Shown here one piece after another: positions 32,255-41,214 of a stretch of DNA of 64,000 nt. The DNA lies in contig NZ_WEGI01000011.1 in the NCBI RefSeq assembly GCF_009604425.1, positions 124,001-188,000 of the forward strand. The letters run 5' to 3'. Origin of the DNA: Nocardia aurantia. GTDB lineage: Bacteria > Actinomycetota > Actinomycetes > Mycobacteriales > Mycobacteriaceae. A program made the translations under genes and the position numbers. Position 1 is the stretch's first letter; every line of letters begins with the position of its first letter. The notes below the pieces were generated by a model, which was not told where the DNA came from, searched no databases, and saw only the letters and a list, made by a program, of their open reading frames with translations.

Positions 32255-33343
32255 ATGCGGCGTCCGATTCCTGTGGTGGTGGTGGCCGGGTTCCTGGGAG
32301 CGGGGAAGACTACACTGCTCAACCACCTGCTCCGGCAGCGGGAGGCGCGAATCGGCGTGGTGGTCAACGACTTCGGGGCCGTCAACATCGACGCGCTGCT
32401 GGTCGCCGGGCAGGTCGACGCGATGGTGTCGCTGGGCAACGGGTGCGTGTGCTGCGCGGTCGACGTCGGCGAACTCGGCGAGATGTTCGACCGGCTCGCC
32501 GATCCGCGGCAGCGGATCGACGTGATCGTGGTCGAGGCGAGCGGCCTGGCCGAACCGGGCAATCTGATCCGCATGGTGCTGAGCAGCGACGATCCGCGGC
32601 TGTGTTACGGCGGCCTGCTGGAGGTCGTCGACGCCGAGCACGTCGACGACACCCTGGGCCGGCATCCGGAACTCGCCGAGCACCTGCGGCTGGCTGATCT
32701 GGTGGTGATCAACAAGGCCGACCGGGTGCCGGCCGCGCGGCTGGCCGAGGTGCGGCGGCGGATCGGCGATCTGGTCGGCGGCGTACCGGTACACGCCACC
32801 TCGTTCGGGCGGATCGATACCCGGCTGCTGTTCGATCCACCGGAGCGGGCCGCCACGACGGTCGCCGAACAGCTCAGCTTCGACGAGTTGCTGGCCGACG
32901 AGCACGATCACGACGTGGACGGCCACCGGCACCTGCACGACGATTACCAGACCGTGACGTTCACGACGGCCGCCGGGCTGGATCCCGCACGCTTGCTCGC
33001 CTTGCTGTCCGCGCCGCCGGCCGGCGTGTTCCGGGCCAAGGGCTGGGTGCGGTTCGCCGCCGCGGGGGACCCGAACCGGTTCCTGGTGCATCTGGTGGGG
33101 CGGCATCTCGTATTCGAGCCCGTTCCCGGGGGCGAGGTGACGACGACCCTGGTACTGATCGGATCCGGCCTGGACACGACCGCGGTCGTCGCGGAATTGC
33201 GGGCCACCGAGCATCCGGGACCGGAGCCGCTCGACGAGCGGTCCCTGCTGGATGTCTGGCGCTACGTGCCGCGGGAGCCCGCCGAGCCGACCGTCGAGGA
33301 GGATTCCGTACCGGACGGTACGTCCGACCTGATCGATCGGTAA
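32255..33343 (+). CDS. CobW/ZNG-family metal-chaperone GTPase
   Basis: 362 residues from the ATG MRRPIPVVVVAGFLGAGKTT; a GTG two codons upstream is possible. Walker A GFLGAGKTT (11-19), the metal-binding GCxCC motif (GNGCVCCAV, about 63-71), EASGLAEPG and NKAD (guanine specificity) define the COG0523 family. A His/Asp-rich stretch (DEHDHDVDGHRHLHDD, about 212-227) links to the C-terminal CobW_C domain. The family delivers zinc or cobalt to client proteins. No Zur box or zinc gene is visible here. Confidence 0.92.
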   Translation: MRRPIPVVVVAGFLGAGKTTLLNHLLRQREARIGVVVNDFGAVNIDALLVAGQVDAMVSLGNGCVCCAVDVGELGEMFDRLADPRQRIDVIVVEASGLAEPGNLIRMVLSSDDPRLCYGGLLEVVDAEHVDDTLGRHPELAEHLRLADLVVINKADRVPAARLAEVRRRIGDLVGGVPVHATSFGRIDTRLLFDPPERAATTVAEQLSFDELLADEHDHDVDGHRHLHDDYQTVTFTTAAGLDPARLLALLSAPPAGVFRAKGWVRFAAAGDPNRFLVHLVGRHLVFEPVPGGEVTTTLVLIGSGLDTTAVVAELRATEHPGPEPLDERSLLDVWRYVPREPAEPTVEEDSVPDGTSDLIDR

Positions 33344-33451
33344 CGACGGCGTAGCCGGTCTGCGGACCCCAGCGTGATCCGGCGGAAATACGGGTGAAAT
33401 ACCGCGGTTCTACGGTGACGGCACGTTGTACCGAGGGACCGGAGGTGTGCC

Positions 33452-34945
33452 GTGCTGGTGCGGGACATGCTGGAGGAACCGTTGTCGTTACGGCTGCGGC
33501 ACGCGCAGCCCGTGGCGCTCGACCGGGCCGTGGCCCGTATCTGTGTCACCGATATGCCCGATCCGCTACCGTTCGTGACGCCGGGCGCGCTGGTCTGCAC
33601 CGGACTGGTGTGGCGGCGCGAAGCGGACGACAGCGCGCACTACATCGGACTGCTCGCCGCGGCGGGCGCGGTGGCGGTGGCCGCCGGGCAGTCGCTGTAC
33701 GGGCACGTGCCCGAGGATGTGGTCGGCGCCTGCGCGCGGCACGGACTGCCGCTGCTGGAGGTGCCGGAGAGCCTGCCGTTCAGCCGGATCATCGAGCATC
33801 TCGCCGAGCGCAACGCCGAAACCCGGTTGCGCCGGGTGAAATCCGGGCTGGCCCGGCAGCGGCGGCTGCTGACCGCGGTGGCCGACGGTCGCGACATCGA
33901 CGCGCTGGTGGGCGAATTCGCGCGCGACTGCGGCGTGCGGGCCTGGCTGCTCACCTCGACCGGCACCGTGGTGGCGGGCGCGGGCGCGCCGGACGACGAG
34001 GTGACCGACCACGTGATCACCGCTGCCGCCGGCGCGTACCGGTTGCCGCTGACCCTGCGCGACGGATACGCGGTGTGGCCGGTCGGCGGGCGGCTCGGCG
34101 ATCGGATCACGCTGTGGTACCTGGTCGTTCGCGACGAGCACGGCGAACTCGAGCCGGACGGGGCGGCGGCCGATCTGGCGGCCGTCGCCGAGCTGTACCG
34201 GATGCGCCACGCCGAGCAGTTGCGGCTGTCCTGGGAGATGAGCGATCGGATGCGGGCCGAACCGCCGCCGGGCCCGGTGCTCGCGGTGGTGCTGGATGTC
34301 GTCCCGCCCGTGAACAATGATGCGGTGGAAGGTGTTTCGTCGGCGCCGGGCCGGGACACGGTCCGCGCCCTGCTGCACGACGTCCTGCCGGCGGCGCAGA
34401 CCACCGTCGATCCGGCCGGCCGGGTCGCCGCCTGGGTAACCGGTGCGGAACAGGAGGTCGCCGCGGTGCTGCGCCGCCGGCTGGAGCGGCTGACCCCGGT
34501 GCTGGCCGGGGCGGTGGTGCGGGCCGGGGTGAGCGTGTGCCGCGCGGGCGAATCCGCCGCCGGTGCGGTGGCCGCCGCCGCGGCGGCCGCGTCCGTCGGC
34601 GGCGAGGGTCCGGTGAATGTCCGTGTCGCGGATGTGGATTCGGCCTTCGGCCTGCTCACCGCGGTGCCCGGCGAACTGCAGCGCCGGTTCGCCGAGCGGG
34701 TGCTGGGCCCGGTCGTGGACTACGACCGGCGCACCGGCGCCGGACTGCTGGAGACCTTGGAGGTCTTCCTCGGCTGTGCCGGATCGTGGCGGCAGGCCGC
34801 CGATCGAATGCATTTGCACCTCAACACCGTTCGCTATCGCATCGGGCGGGTCGAGGAGCTGACCGGCCGGGATCTGGGCCGGCTGGACGATCGGCTGGAC
34901 CTGTTCCTCGCCGTGCGCGCTCGCGATCAGACCGCCCCCGTGTAG
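33452..34945 (+). CDS. PucR-family transcriptional regulator
   Basis: 497 residues from a GTG. The N-terminal PucR domain (1-125; MLVRDMLEEPLSLRLRHAQPV, FVTPGALVCTGLVW) probably senses a purine-derived ligand. A variable middle section follows, and the C-terminal PucR helix-turn-helix (about 430-490; LLETLEVFLGCAGSWRQAADRMHLHLNTVRYRIGRVEELTG) binds DNA. It converges on and overlaps the 3' end of the uricase gene by 19 bp. This suits a regulator of purine breakdown. Confidence 0.9.
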   Translation: MLVRDMLEEPLSLRLRHAQPVALDRAVARICVTDMPDPLPFVTPGALVCTGLVWRREADDSAHYIGLLAAAGAVAVAAGQSLYGHVPEDVVGACARHGLPLLEVPESLPFSRIIEHLAERNAETRLRRVKSGLARQRRLLTAVADGRDIDALVGEFARDCGVRAWLLTSTGTVVAGAGAPDDEVTDHVITAAAGAYRLPLTLRDGYAVWPVGGRLGDRITLWYLVVRDEHGELEPDGAAADLAAVAELYRMRHAEQLRLSWEMSDRMRAEPPPGPVLAVVLDVVPPVNNDAVEGVSSAPGRDTVRALLHDVLPAAQTTVDPAGRVAAWVTGAEQEVAAVLRRRLERLTPVLAGAVVRAGVSVCRAGESAAGAVAAAAAAASVGGEGPVNVRVADVDSAFGLLTAVPGELQRRFAERVLGPVVDYDRRTGAGLLETLEVFLGCAGSWRQAADRMHLHLNTVRYRIGRVEELTGRDLGRLDDRLDLFLAVRARDQTAPV

Positions 34946-35847
34946 GTGTCCCAGGCGATTCCGGCGTCGGGTGCGTCCTCGCGCCGTACCGTCGCCTCGA
35001 TCAGGCCGTACGGGCGGTCGTCGGCGTGGAACACCTCGTCGGTGCTGTCGACGCCGAAACGTGCCAGGTCGTACGCGAAGTGGTGCTTGTTCGGCGCGGA
35101 CAGCCGGATCTCGGCGAGGCACGGATACGCCTCGAGCACGGTGCGGCCCATGTCGAACAGCGTCTGCTGCAACGCCTTCGAGTGCAGCAGCGCGAACCGC
35201 TCGACCAGCGCGGCGCGGATGCCGGCGTGGGTGGCGTCCCAGTCGTCCGGCGGTGTGGTGAAGCGCCACCGGGCCACCAGGCTGGTCGCCATCACCCGGT
35301 CCCGCGTGGGTTCGAGGACGGTGAACTCGTCGGTGAGGAAGCCCGCGAACTCCGAGCCGGTGGACTTGAGGATCACCAGATCCCGGACGCCGCCGATCAC
35401 CCATTCGCGGCGCTCGGCGCCGCTGCCCGCCACGGTGATCGCCGCGATCCGCACCTCCGGGCCGCGCCGGGTCCAGGTGTGCTCGTGCGGGCGGCCGCCG
35501 GCGATCACCCGCTCCCAGGCGTACTCCTCGATCTCGATGCGGGCCGACTGCACCGGCGCGATGTCGTCGACGAAGTGCCGGGCCAGCGCCAGCCCGTACT
35601 CCTCGATGCTGCCGTCCCCGTGGGTCTTCGCGTAGGTGTAGATCGTCTGCTTCTGCGAATCGGTGGGCAGCACGGAACTCTGATCGCCGACGGTGTAGGC
35701 CGCCGCGAAATCACCACGCAGGCACGACGATACGTTGAGGTCACGAATCTCGTGCCGGGGCGTGTCGCGATAGATGCGCACCACCCGGTTCTCGGCCTTG
35801 CCGTACCGGTCGGCGCCGAGGACGATCTTGCCGGTCGAATCGGTCAC
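34927..35847 (-). CDS. Urate oxidase (uricase)
   Basis: 306 residues from a GTG at 35847; another GTG three codons upstream is possible. Both tunnelling-fold halves are present: KIVLGADRYGKAENRVVRI (5-23) with VSSCLRGDFAAAYTVGDQSSVLPTDSQKQTIYTYAK, where the T of GDQSSVLPTD is the usual catalytic Thr, and ISAPNKHHF-like LSAPNKHHFAYDLARFG near the C-terminus. It oxidises urate to 5-hydroxyisourate. The decarboxylase and transthyretin-like hydrolase that complete allantoin formation are not beside it. Confidence 0.95.
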   Translation of the reverse strand: MTDSTGKIVLGADRYGKAENRVVRIYRDTPRHEIRDLNVSSCLRGDFAAAYTVGDQSSVLPTDSQKQTIYTYAKTHGDGSIEEYGLALARHFVDDIAPVQSARIEIEEYAWERVIAGGRPHEHTWTRRGPEVRIAAITVAGSGAERREWVIGGVRDLVILKSTGSEFAGFLTDEFTVLEPTRDRVMATSLVARWRFTTPPDDWDATHAGIRAALVERFALLHSKALQQTLFDMGRTVLEAYPCLAEIRLSAPNKHHFAYDLARFGVDSTDEVFHADDRPYGLIEATVRREDAPDAGIAWDTYTGAV

Positions 35848-35975
35848 ATCCTCCACTGTGCCGGACGCACGGTTCGAGCGGATCTGTACGAACGACGAAT
35901 CCGGTGCTCCGGCCGCGCGGCGTTTCGGTCTTCCGGACAAAGACCCGGCGGCCCCCGCGGACCTACCCTGGGCAC

Positions 35976-37016
35976 ATGCCGACATCGCCCGAACCGTTCG
36001 ACGTGCCCGTGGTGGACATCACCCCCTTCGTCGCCGGGGGCGCCGACGAGGATCGGGCCCGGGTCGCGCGGGAGATCGATGACGCGTGCGGCCGGATCGG
36101 CTTCGTGCAGATCCTCGGGCACGGCATCCCCGACGCGGTGCAGGCCGGGCTCGCCGGGGCGATCGACGAATTCTTCGGCAGCCCGGCCGAATTCAAGAAT
36201 TCGTACCGGGTCGCCGGCGCCAATCGCGGGTACAGCCCGCCGAAGAGCGAGGCGCTGAGCCTGAGCCTCGGGATCGAATCCGCCGGGGCGAACGACTTCT
36301 TCGAGGCGTTCAACGTCGGCGCGGAGGCGCGCTCGTTCCCGGGCCTGGACCTGTCCGAGGCCGACTACGGGATCAACGTGTGGCCGGAGCTGCCTGGCTT
36401 CGAGCCGGCGGTGCGCGGCTATTTCGAGCACGCCGGCCGGGTGGCCCGCACCCTGACCCGGATCTTCGCCGCGGCACTGGATCTCCCGCCGGACTTCTTC
36501 GCGCGGCTGACCGATCACTCGATCGACGTCCTGCGGATGAACAACTACGCGCTGCCCGAGCACACCACCGTGACCGGCGAGCCGACCGGCATGGGGGAGC
36601 ACACCGACTTCGGCATCGTCACCGTGCTGTGGGCTGATCGGGTGGCGGGGCTGCAGGTGCTCGGCGCCGACGGCCGCTGGCACGACGTGTCGCCGGAACC
36701 CGGTGCGCTGCTGGTGAATCTGGGCGATCTGACCGCCCGGCTCACCAACGACCGATGGTTGTCCACGCTGCACCGGGTGCGGCCGCCGATCGTGGACGGC
36801 ACGGTGCGCCGCCGCCGGTCCGCGGCCTTCTTCCACGACGGCAACGTCGACGCGGTGATCGCCACCCTGCCGGATCACATCGGCGCGGACGGCTCGGCGT
36901 ACGAGCCGATCGTGGTGCGCGACCACATCGCGGCGAAACTGGCGGGCTCGCGGCAGGGCCGCAGCAACCCCCACGCCGAGCGCGAGGCCGCCCGGGTCCG
37001 GGCCGCGCAGGGCTAG
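35976..37016 (+). CDS. 2-oxoglutarate/Fe(II)-dependent oxygenase (isopenicillin-N-synthase-like)
   Basis: 346 residues. The N-terminal DIOX_N-type segment reads VPVVDITPFVAG and IGFVQILGHGIPD. The jelly-roll core has the iron triad HxD (MGEHTDFGIVTVL, about 208-220) and distal His (LSTLHRVRPP), with R/S for 2-oxoglutarate in RRRRSAAFF. Members hydroxylate or desaturate small molecules. Its position divergent from uricase makes a role in purine or ureide metabolism possible but unproven; plant-type ethylene/gibberellin-like annotations would be nominal only. Confidence 0.88.
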   Translation: MPTSPEPFDVPVVDITPFVAGGADEDRARVAREIDDACGRIGFVQILGHGIPDAVQAGLAGAIDEFFGSPAEFKNSYRVAGANRGYSPPKSEALSLSLGIESAGANDFFEAFNVGAEARSFPGLDLSEADYGINVWPELPGFEPAVRGYFEHAGRVARTLTRIFAAALDLPPDFFARLTDHSIDVLRMNNYALPEHTTVTGEPTGMGEHTDFGIVTVLWADRVAGLQVLGADGRWHDVSPEPGALLVNLGDLTARLTNDRWLSTLHRVRPPIVDGTVRRRRSAAFFHDGNVDAVIATLPDHIGADGSAYEPIVVRDHIAAKLAGSRQGRSNPHAEREAARVRAAQG

Positions 37017-37123
37017 CGCCGTCCCGTCCGCCGCACGGTGGCGCGGGCCGGACGGGCGAACGGCGGCGCCTGCTCGCTACCGCGTCCGGGCGCCCGCCCC
37101 GCACCGCCCGGCTGCGCTCGAGT

Positions 37124-37972
37124 TCAGCGCGCCGCGTTCTTGATGAACTCGTCCGCGAGTTCCGGCGCCGGTTCCGTGCCGGTGAACCAGCCGCCGCGGA
37201 CGTGCCGCCGGGTGGTGTCGTCGTCGGTGGCGCGGGCCGCGGAATGCCACAGGTAGGCATCGTGCAGCAGCACGTCGCCGCGTTCGGCGTAGACCGGGAC
37301 CTCGCCGCGAATCTTCTCGAATCCCAACGGCATCGGGAACGGTGGCGGGGTCGCGGTGCGGCCCCCGGCGGGCCGGGCGGTGGCGGGCACCTCGACGTTG
37401 TTGATGTTGCGGTAGGGCGCGGGCGTGGCCCACAGGTGGCTGCCGGGCACCACCCGCAGGAAACCGTTCTGCGGACTGGTCGCATCGATGTGGATCGTGA
37501 AAGCCGTTGCGGGCCAGATGTCCAGACTCGGCGCGGACTGCCAGTCCGAATGCCAGCCGATGCGGGTGTACCCGGATTCCCGGCCCGGCCGGGCGTCCTG
37601 GTAGACGATCCCGGCGCTGCGATCCGCGCCCAGCCAGAGGTTCTCGCCGAGCACCTGCCGGATCAGCGCGACCAGCCGGGTCTCGGTGACCGCTCGCCGC
37701 ACCGCCGGGGACAGTTCCGTGATGTGCTCGACGTAGTTCGCGAACGCCTCGGCCTTCGTGGCGTCGTCGAGGAACATGGTGGAGCCGTAGCGCTTCGGCA
37801 ACTCCCCGGCCATCACCCGGCGCTGCGCGTCCACGCATTCGGCCTCGACCGTGTCCACCTCGGCCTCGGTGAGCAGTCCGCGCACCACGGCGTAGCCGTA
37901 CATCTGGTAGTGCCAGCAGATCCCGACCGGATCCGTGACGTCGAAAACCCCCGGCTCGTCCAGCACACCCAT
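37124..37972 (-). CDS. Phytanoyl-CoA dioxygenase (PhyH)-family protein
   Basis: 282 residues. The PhyH fold is shown by YGYAVVRGLLTEAEVDTVEAE near the N-terminus. The HxD iron motif lies in RIGWHSDWQSAPS (about 136-148), NGFLRVVPGSHLWA follows, and the distal His is in DVLLHDAYLWHSAARATDDDTTRRHVRGGW. These are Fe(II)/2-oxoglutarate hydroxylases of secondary or lipid metabolism. The gene converges on the preceding oxygenase with a 107-bp gap. The substrate is unknown. Confidence 0.88.
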   Translation of the reverse strand: MGVLDEPGVFDVTDPVGICWHYQMYGYAVVRGLLTEAEVDTVEAECVDAQRRVMAGELPKRYGSTMFLDDATKAEAFANYVEHITELSPAVRRAVTETRLVALIRQVLGENLWLGADRSAGIVYQDARPGRESGYTRIGWHSDWQSAPSLDIWPATAFTIHIDATSPQNGFLRVVPGSHLWATPAPYRNINNVEVPATARPAGGRTATPPPFPMPLGFEKIRGEVPVYAERGDVLLHDAYLWHSAARATDDDTTRRHVRGGWFTGTEPAPELADEFIKNAAR

Positions 37973-38095
37973 CGATGGCCACCTCCGCGTCGATCGAACA
38001 AATTGTCGGCAAACGATCCTCCCAGTGAATCAGCCGATCGTTTCCGGTATTTGACGATCGTGGGTCGGGTCGCTCAGTCCGCGACGACGACGGGA

Positions 38096-38896
38096 TCAGG
38101 CGCCGAGCGCCGCGCTGATCCGATCGGCGCACTCGCCCGCGGCTGTGGCGATCACCGGCTCGTCGGCGTCCGTGAGGCGGGTGCACGGTACGGCCACGGC
38201 CACCGCGAGGTGGGTCCGTCCCATCGGATCCCGGATCGCGACCCCGACTCCGCCGATGTCGGATTCCAGCTCGCCGACCGAGACGCCGTAGCCGCGCTTC
38301 CGGACCTCGGTCAGCTCCCGCAGCAACGCGTCACGGTCTGTGATCGTGTGTTCGGTGAAACCGGGCAGCACCGAATTCGGCAGCAGTTTCTCGACGGTCG
38401 CGTCCGGCAGGGCGGCCAGCAGCACCCGGCCGCCCGCGGTGGCGTGCGCGGGCATCGTCTCGCCGGTGCGCGCCCCGACCCGCAGCGATCGCGGGCCCTC
38501 CACCGAGTCGAGGCAGATCACCAGCCCATCGCGGCGCAGCGACTGGAGATACACCGTCTCCCGGACGCCGGATGCCAGCATCTCGAGGTGTGGTCGCGCC
38601 GTCTCGCGCAGATCGACGCTGGAAACGAGTTGCAGGCCGGCGTTGGCGAGTGCCGGACCGGGCCGGTACGCACGGGTCCGCGGATCCTGGGCGGCGAACC
38701 CGTAGAACTCCAGCATCTGCATCAGCCGATGTGCTGTCGACCGCCCGATCCCGAGTTCCCGGCCGGCGTCCGACAGCCGGATCTCGGGCCGACTGCTGAC
38801 CAGCAGCAGCAACCGCAACGCGCTGTCCACCGACCCCACCGGATACTTCGGCCGGGCGGTTCCGTGGCCGGCCTGCGGCGATCCGTTCTTCACCAT
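38096..38896 (-). CDS. IclR-family transcriptional regulator
   Basis: 266 residues from MVKNGSPQAG (a Met six codons upstream is possible). The N-terminal winged helix (about 25-85; VDSALRLLLLVSSRPEIRLSDAGRELGIGRSTAHRLMQML) is followed by the IclR effector domain (about 100-260), with GETMPAHATAGGRVLLAAL and RGYGVSVGELESDIGGVGVAI. It is divergent from the homogentisate-dioxygenase-like operon. Two inverted repeats with the half-site GCAGAA/TTCTGC-type sequence lie between them, indicating local control. Confidence 0.92.
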   Translation of the reverse strand: MVKNGSPQAGHGTARPKYPVGSVDSALRLLLLVSSRPEIRLSDAGRELGIGRSTAHRLMQMLEFYGFAAQDPRTRAYRPGPALANAGLQLVSSVDLRETARPHLEMLASGVRETVYLQSLRRDGLVICLDSVEGPRSLRVGARTGETMPAHATAGGRVLLAALPDATVEKLLPNSVLPGFTEHTITDRDALLRELTEVRKRGYGVSVGELESDIGGVGVAIRDPMGRTHLAVAVAVPCTRLTDADEPVIATAAGECADRISAALGA

Positions 38897-38991
38897 GGAA
38901 CGGTATCGCACCACGTGTCTGCGTTGCGGAACCGAGGTGGTCGCCTCCCCGAGCGATCATGCCGGCCTGACGTGGCCGAAATGTCCGCTGG

Positions 38992-39009
38992 GCAGAACTG
39001 AATTTCTGC
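38992..39009. promoter_or_regulatory. Inverted repeat, candidate IclR operator 1
   Basis: Perfect GCAGAA-N6-TTCTGC in the low-GC gap between the IclR gene and the dioxygenase operon. Confidence 0.5.
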
Positions 39010-39064
39010 TGTGAAGAATTTAGTCCGAATGCGATGGCCTTCGTGATTGACTAGTCCGCATAGA

Positions 39065-39078
39065 AGAACAAAAGTTCT
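39065..39078. promoter_or_regulatory. Inverted repeat, candidate IclR operator 2
   Basis: Perfect AGAAC-AAAA-GTTCT, 49 bases upstream of the dioxygenase ATG and followed by GC, so its right half also reads TTCTGC like operator 1. Confidence 0.5.
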
Positions 39079-39126
39079 GCATTGCGGCACAAGGATCGAA
39101 GCCGATCGGGGCGAGGAGTGGAGCGG

Positions 39127-40221
39127 ATGGGCGTGTTCCGAGAATCGAAAGGCGTGGTCTCCCGGCAGGGGCAAGCGCAACGGCCCGAGGGAACCTACGA
39201 GGACCAGTACAGCCGCCACGGCTTCGCCGGCGACCAGGCGATGTTGTACCGCCGGCACCCGGCGACGGCGTGGACCCGGATCGAGGGACCGTTCCGGAAC
39301 ACCGTGGCGGATACGAATGTCATGGATCTGCCCGATCGCACCGACCCCCGGGCACTCCCGACCGTGCTGATGTTCAACGAGGACGTCGCGGTCGCCGTCT
39401 CCCACCGGTCGGAACCGATGCCGTTCCACTACCGTAACGCCGACGGCGACGAACTGATCTTCGTTCAACGCGGCAGGGGAGTGCTGCGCACCGATTTCGG
39501 CCCGCTCCGCTTCGGCGAGGGCGACTACCTGGTCGTTCCGAAGGCCGTCACCTACCGAATGGTCCCCGAGACCACGGACAATCTGTTCTACGTCGTACGG
39601 ACCACCGGCCCGATCGGATTCCCGGAGCGCGGCGTGCTCGGGCAGTACGTCCCGTTCGACTTCGGTGTGCTCGAGACGCCGGAACCCGATCCGGCCCGTG
39701 GCGACGAGTCCGGCGAATGGGAGGTGGTGGTCGAGCAGACCGGCCGGCTGTCGTCGATCTTCTATCCGTTCGACCCGATGGACGTGGTCGGCTGGCAGGG
39801 CACCGTCGCACCGTTCAGGCTCAACATCCGCGACATCCGGTCCATCTCCGCCGAACGCCTCGACATCCCGCCCAGCGGATATGCGACGTTCGACGCACCC
39901 GGCTGCTGGATCTGCACGTTCACGCCCCGCCCGATGCAGAGCGACCCCGATTCCTCCTTCGTGCCGCCCTACCATCGCAACGTCGACTACGACGAAGTGT
40001 CGTTCATCCTGGGCAGCGAAGACGAGGGCGCCACCGCACACCGGAGCGGCCTGCTCTACGTCAATCCGCAAGGCGCCCACCACGGTCCGGACGCCAACCC
40101 GTTCAGCCAACCCGAGCGACCGGCGCGCTTCACCACGTATCTGCTGAACGTGGACGTCGTCCGGCCGTTGACCCTCACCGCCGCGTACGAGGCGTACGCG
40201 ACCGACCAGCAGCGCCGATAA
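39127..40221 (+). CDS. Homogentisate-1,2-dioxygenase-like cupin
   Basis: 364 residues from an ATG with CGAGGAGTGGAGCG upstream. The sequence follows homogentisate dioxygenase: MPFHYRNADGDELIFVQRGRGVL (N-terminal cupin), GDYLVVPKAVTYRMVPE, then the iron-site region SFVPPYHRNVDYDEVSFILG and QGAHHGPDANPF. These carry the ring-cleaving iron ligands. It is slightly shorter than typical HmgA, and no fumarylacetoacetase or maleylacetoacetate isomerase is adjacent. It may therefore open a related dihydroxy-aromatic acid rather than homogentisate. First gene of a four-gene operon. Confidence 0.8.
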   Translation: MGVFRESKGVVSRQGQAQRPEGTYEDQYSRHGFAGDQAMLYRRHPATAWTRIEGPFRNTVADTNVMDLPDRTDPRALPTVLMFNEDVAVAVSHRSEPMPFHYRNADGDELIFVQRGRGVLRTDFGPLRFGEGDYLVVPKAVTYRMVPETTDNLFYVVRTTGPIGFPERGVLGQYVPFDFGVLETPEPDPARGDESGEWEVVVEQTGRLSSIFYPFDPMDVVGWQGTVAPFRLNIRDIRSISAERLDIPPSGYATFDAPGCWICTFTPRPMQSDPDSSFVPPYHRNVDYDEVSFILGSEDEGATAHRSGLLYVNPQGAHHGPDANPFSQPERPARFTTYLLNVDVVRPLTLTAAYEAYATDQQRR

Positions 40222-40231
40222 GGACATCAAC

Positions 40232-41191
40232 ATGACCAGAACCGTGAAAACCGCTGCAAGCCTTGCCGGATCGCTGTGGTGGGAGGTGGCGGCGAGCCTG
40301 CGCAAGGTGCTCGCCGTCGACGACATCGTGCTCGATCTCGACTGGACCCGCTACGACCATCTCAACGTCCGGGCGGTCTCCGCCGGCGAATGCGAGATCG
40401 GCGTGACGATGCCCCCGTTCGTCGACTGGGCCCAGCACCGGCGTGGCCCGCTCGCCGACCTCCGCGACCCGGACCTGCGCGTCATCGCCGCGGTGAATCT
40501 GCCCACCTGGCTGGTCGCGGCGGTCGACCGCACGTCCGGCGTCGAGACCCTGCGGCAACTGGGCGAGGCGAAATTCCCCTGGAAACCCATCATGCCGCCG
40601 GCCGACCAACTGCTGCGCGCCTGGGGCGAACGAATCCTGGAACTGCACGGCCTGTCGACCGACGACATCAGGAGCTGGGGCGGCGACGACCCCCCGCCGT
40701 ATGCCCGCGGACTGCGGCACGACGACCCCGGCGACGGCCTGCCCGCGCGCTGGGTCTCCAACGAGACCGAGAGTCAGCTCGCCGAATACACCCGCCATCA
40801 ATCCGCCACCGGTCTCGCCAACGGGGTCTTCATGTTCGTCAACCTGGCGTCCCCCTGGACCACTGCCCTGTCTGTCCTGCGGGACCTCACATTCCTCACC
40901 CTGGAGGACGAAGCCCTCGATACTGTCCGGCGCGAATTCGGGGCACAACGGGTCAGCATTCCCGAACGCCTGTTCCTCGGAGTCGATTCCGACAAACCGA
41001 CCCTCGGCTGGCGTCACCAGTACATCTACGGACGCGCCGATACCGACCCCGAACTGGTCCGCGCCATCCTGCGTGCCCTCAACCGGCCGGAGTTCCTCGA
41101 CAACGCCATGGGCATCTCGTACACCGCCGTCCGCCCCGGCCTCGTCTCCGATCTCCGGCTCCACCCGGCCGCCGAGGCATGGTACGAGTGA
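40232..41191 (+). CDS. TAXI/NMT1-like binding-fold protein without export signal
   Basis: 319 residues. The start ASLAGSLWWEVAASLRKVL, followed by LNVRAVSAGECEIGVTMPPFVDWA, resembles TAXI-family solute-binding proteins (glycine-rich first helix, then an N...V..GE.diG pattern). A later segment WVSNETESQLAEYTRHQSATGLANGVFMFVN fits the second lobe. There is no signal peptide or lipobox and no TRAP permease nearby, so it probably works in the cytoplasm, perhaps as an enzyme or ligand sensor. 10 bp after the dioxygenase. Family assignment is tentative. Confidence 0.55.
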   Translation: MTRTVKTAASLAGSLWWEVAASLRKVLAVDDIVLDLDWTRYDHLNVRAVSAGECEIGVTMPPFVDWAQHRRGPLADLRDPDLRVIAAVNLPTWLVAAVDRTSGVETLRQLGEAKFPWKPIMPPADQLLRAWGERILELHGLSTDDIRSWGGDDPPPYARGLRHDDPGDGLPARWVSNETESQLAEYTRHQSATGLANGVFMFVNLASPWTTALSVLRDLTFLTLEDEALDTVRREFGAQRVSIPERLFLGVDSDKPTLGWRHQYIYGRADTDPELVRAILRALNRPEFLDNAMGISYTAVRPGLVSDLRLHPAAEAWYE

Positions 41192-41214
41192 CGCCCGATC
41201 CGCCGGAGACATCG

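Noticed and set aside
40232..41191. Calling the TAXI-like gene part of a TRAP transporter
   Set aside because: No signal peptide or lipobox and no DctQM-type permease gene anywhere nearby.
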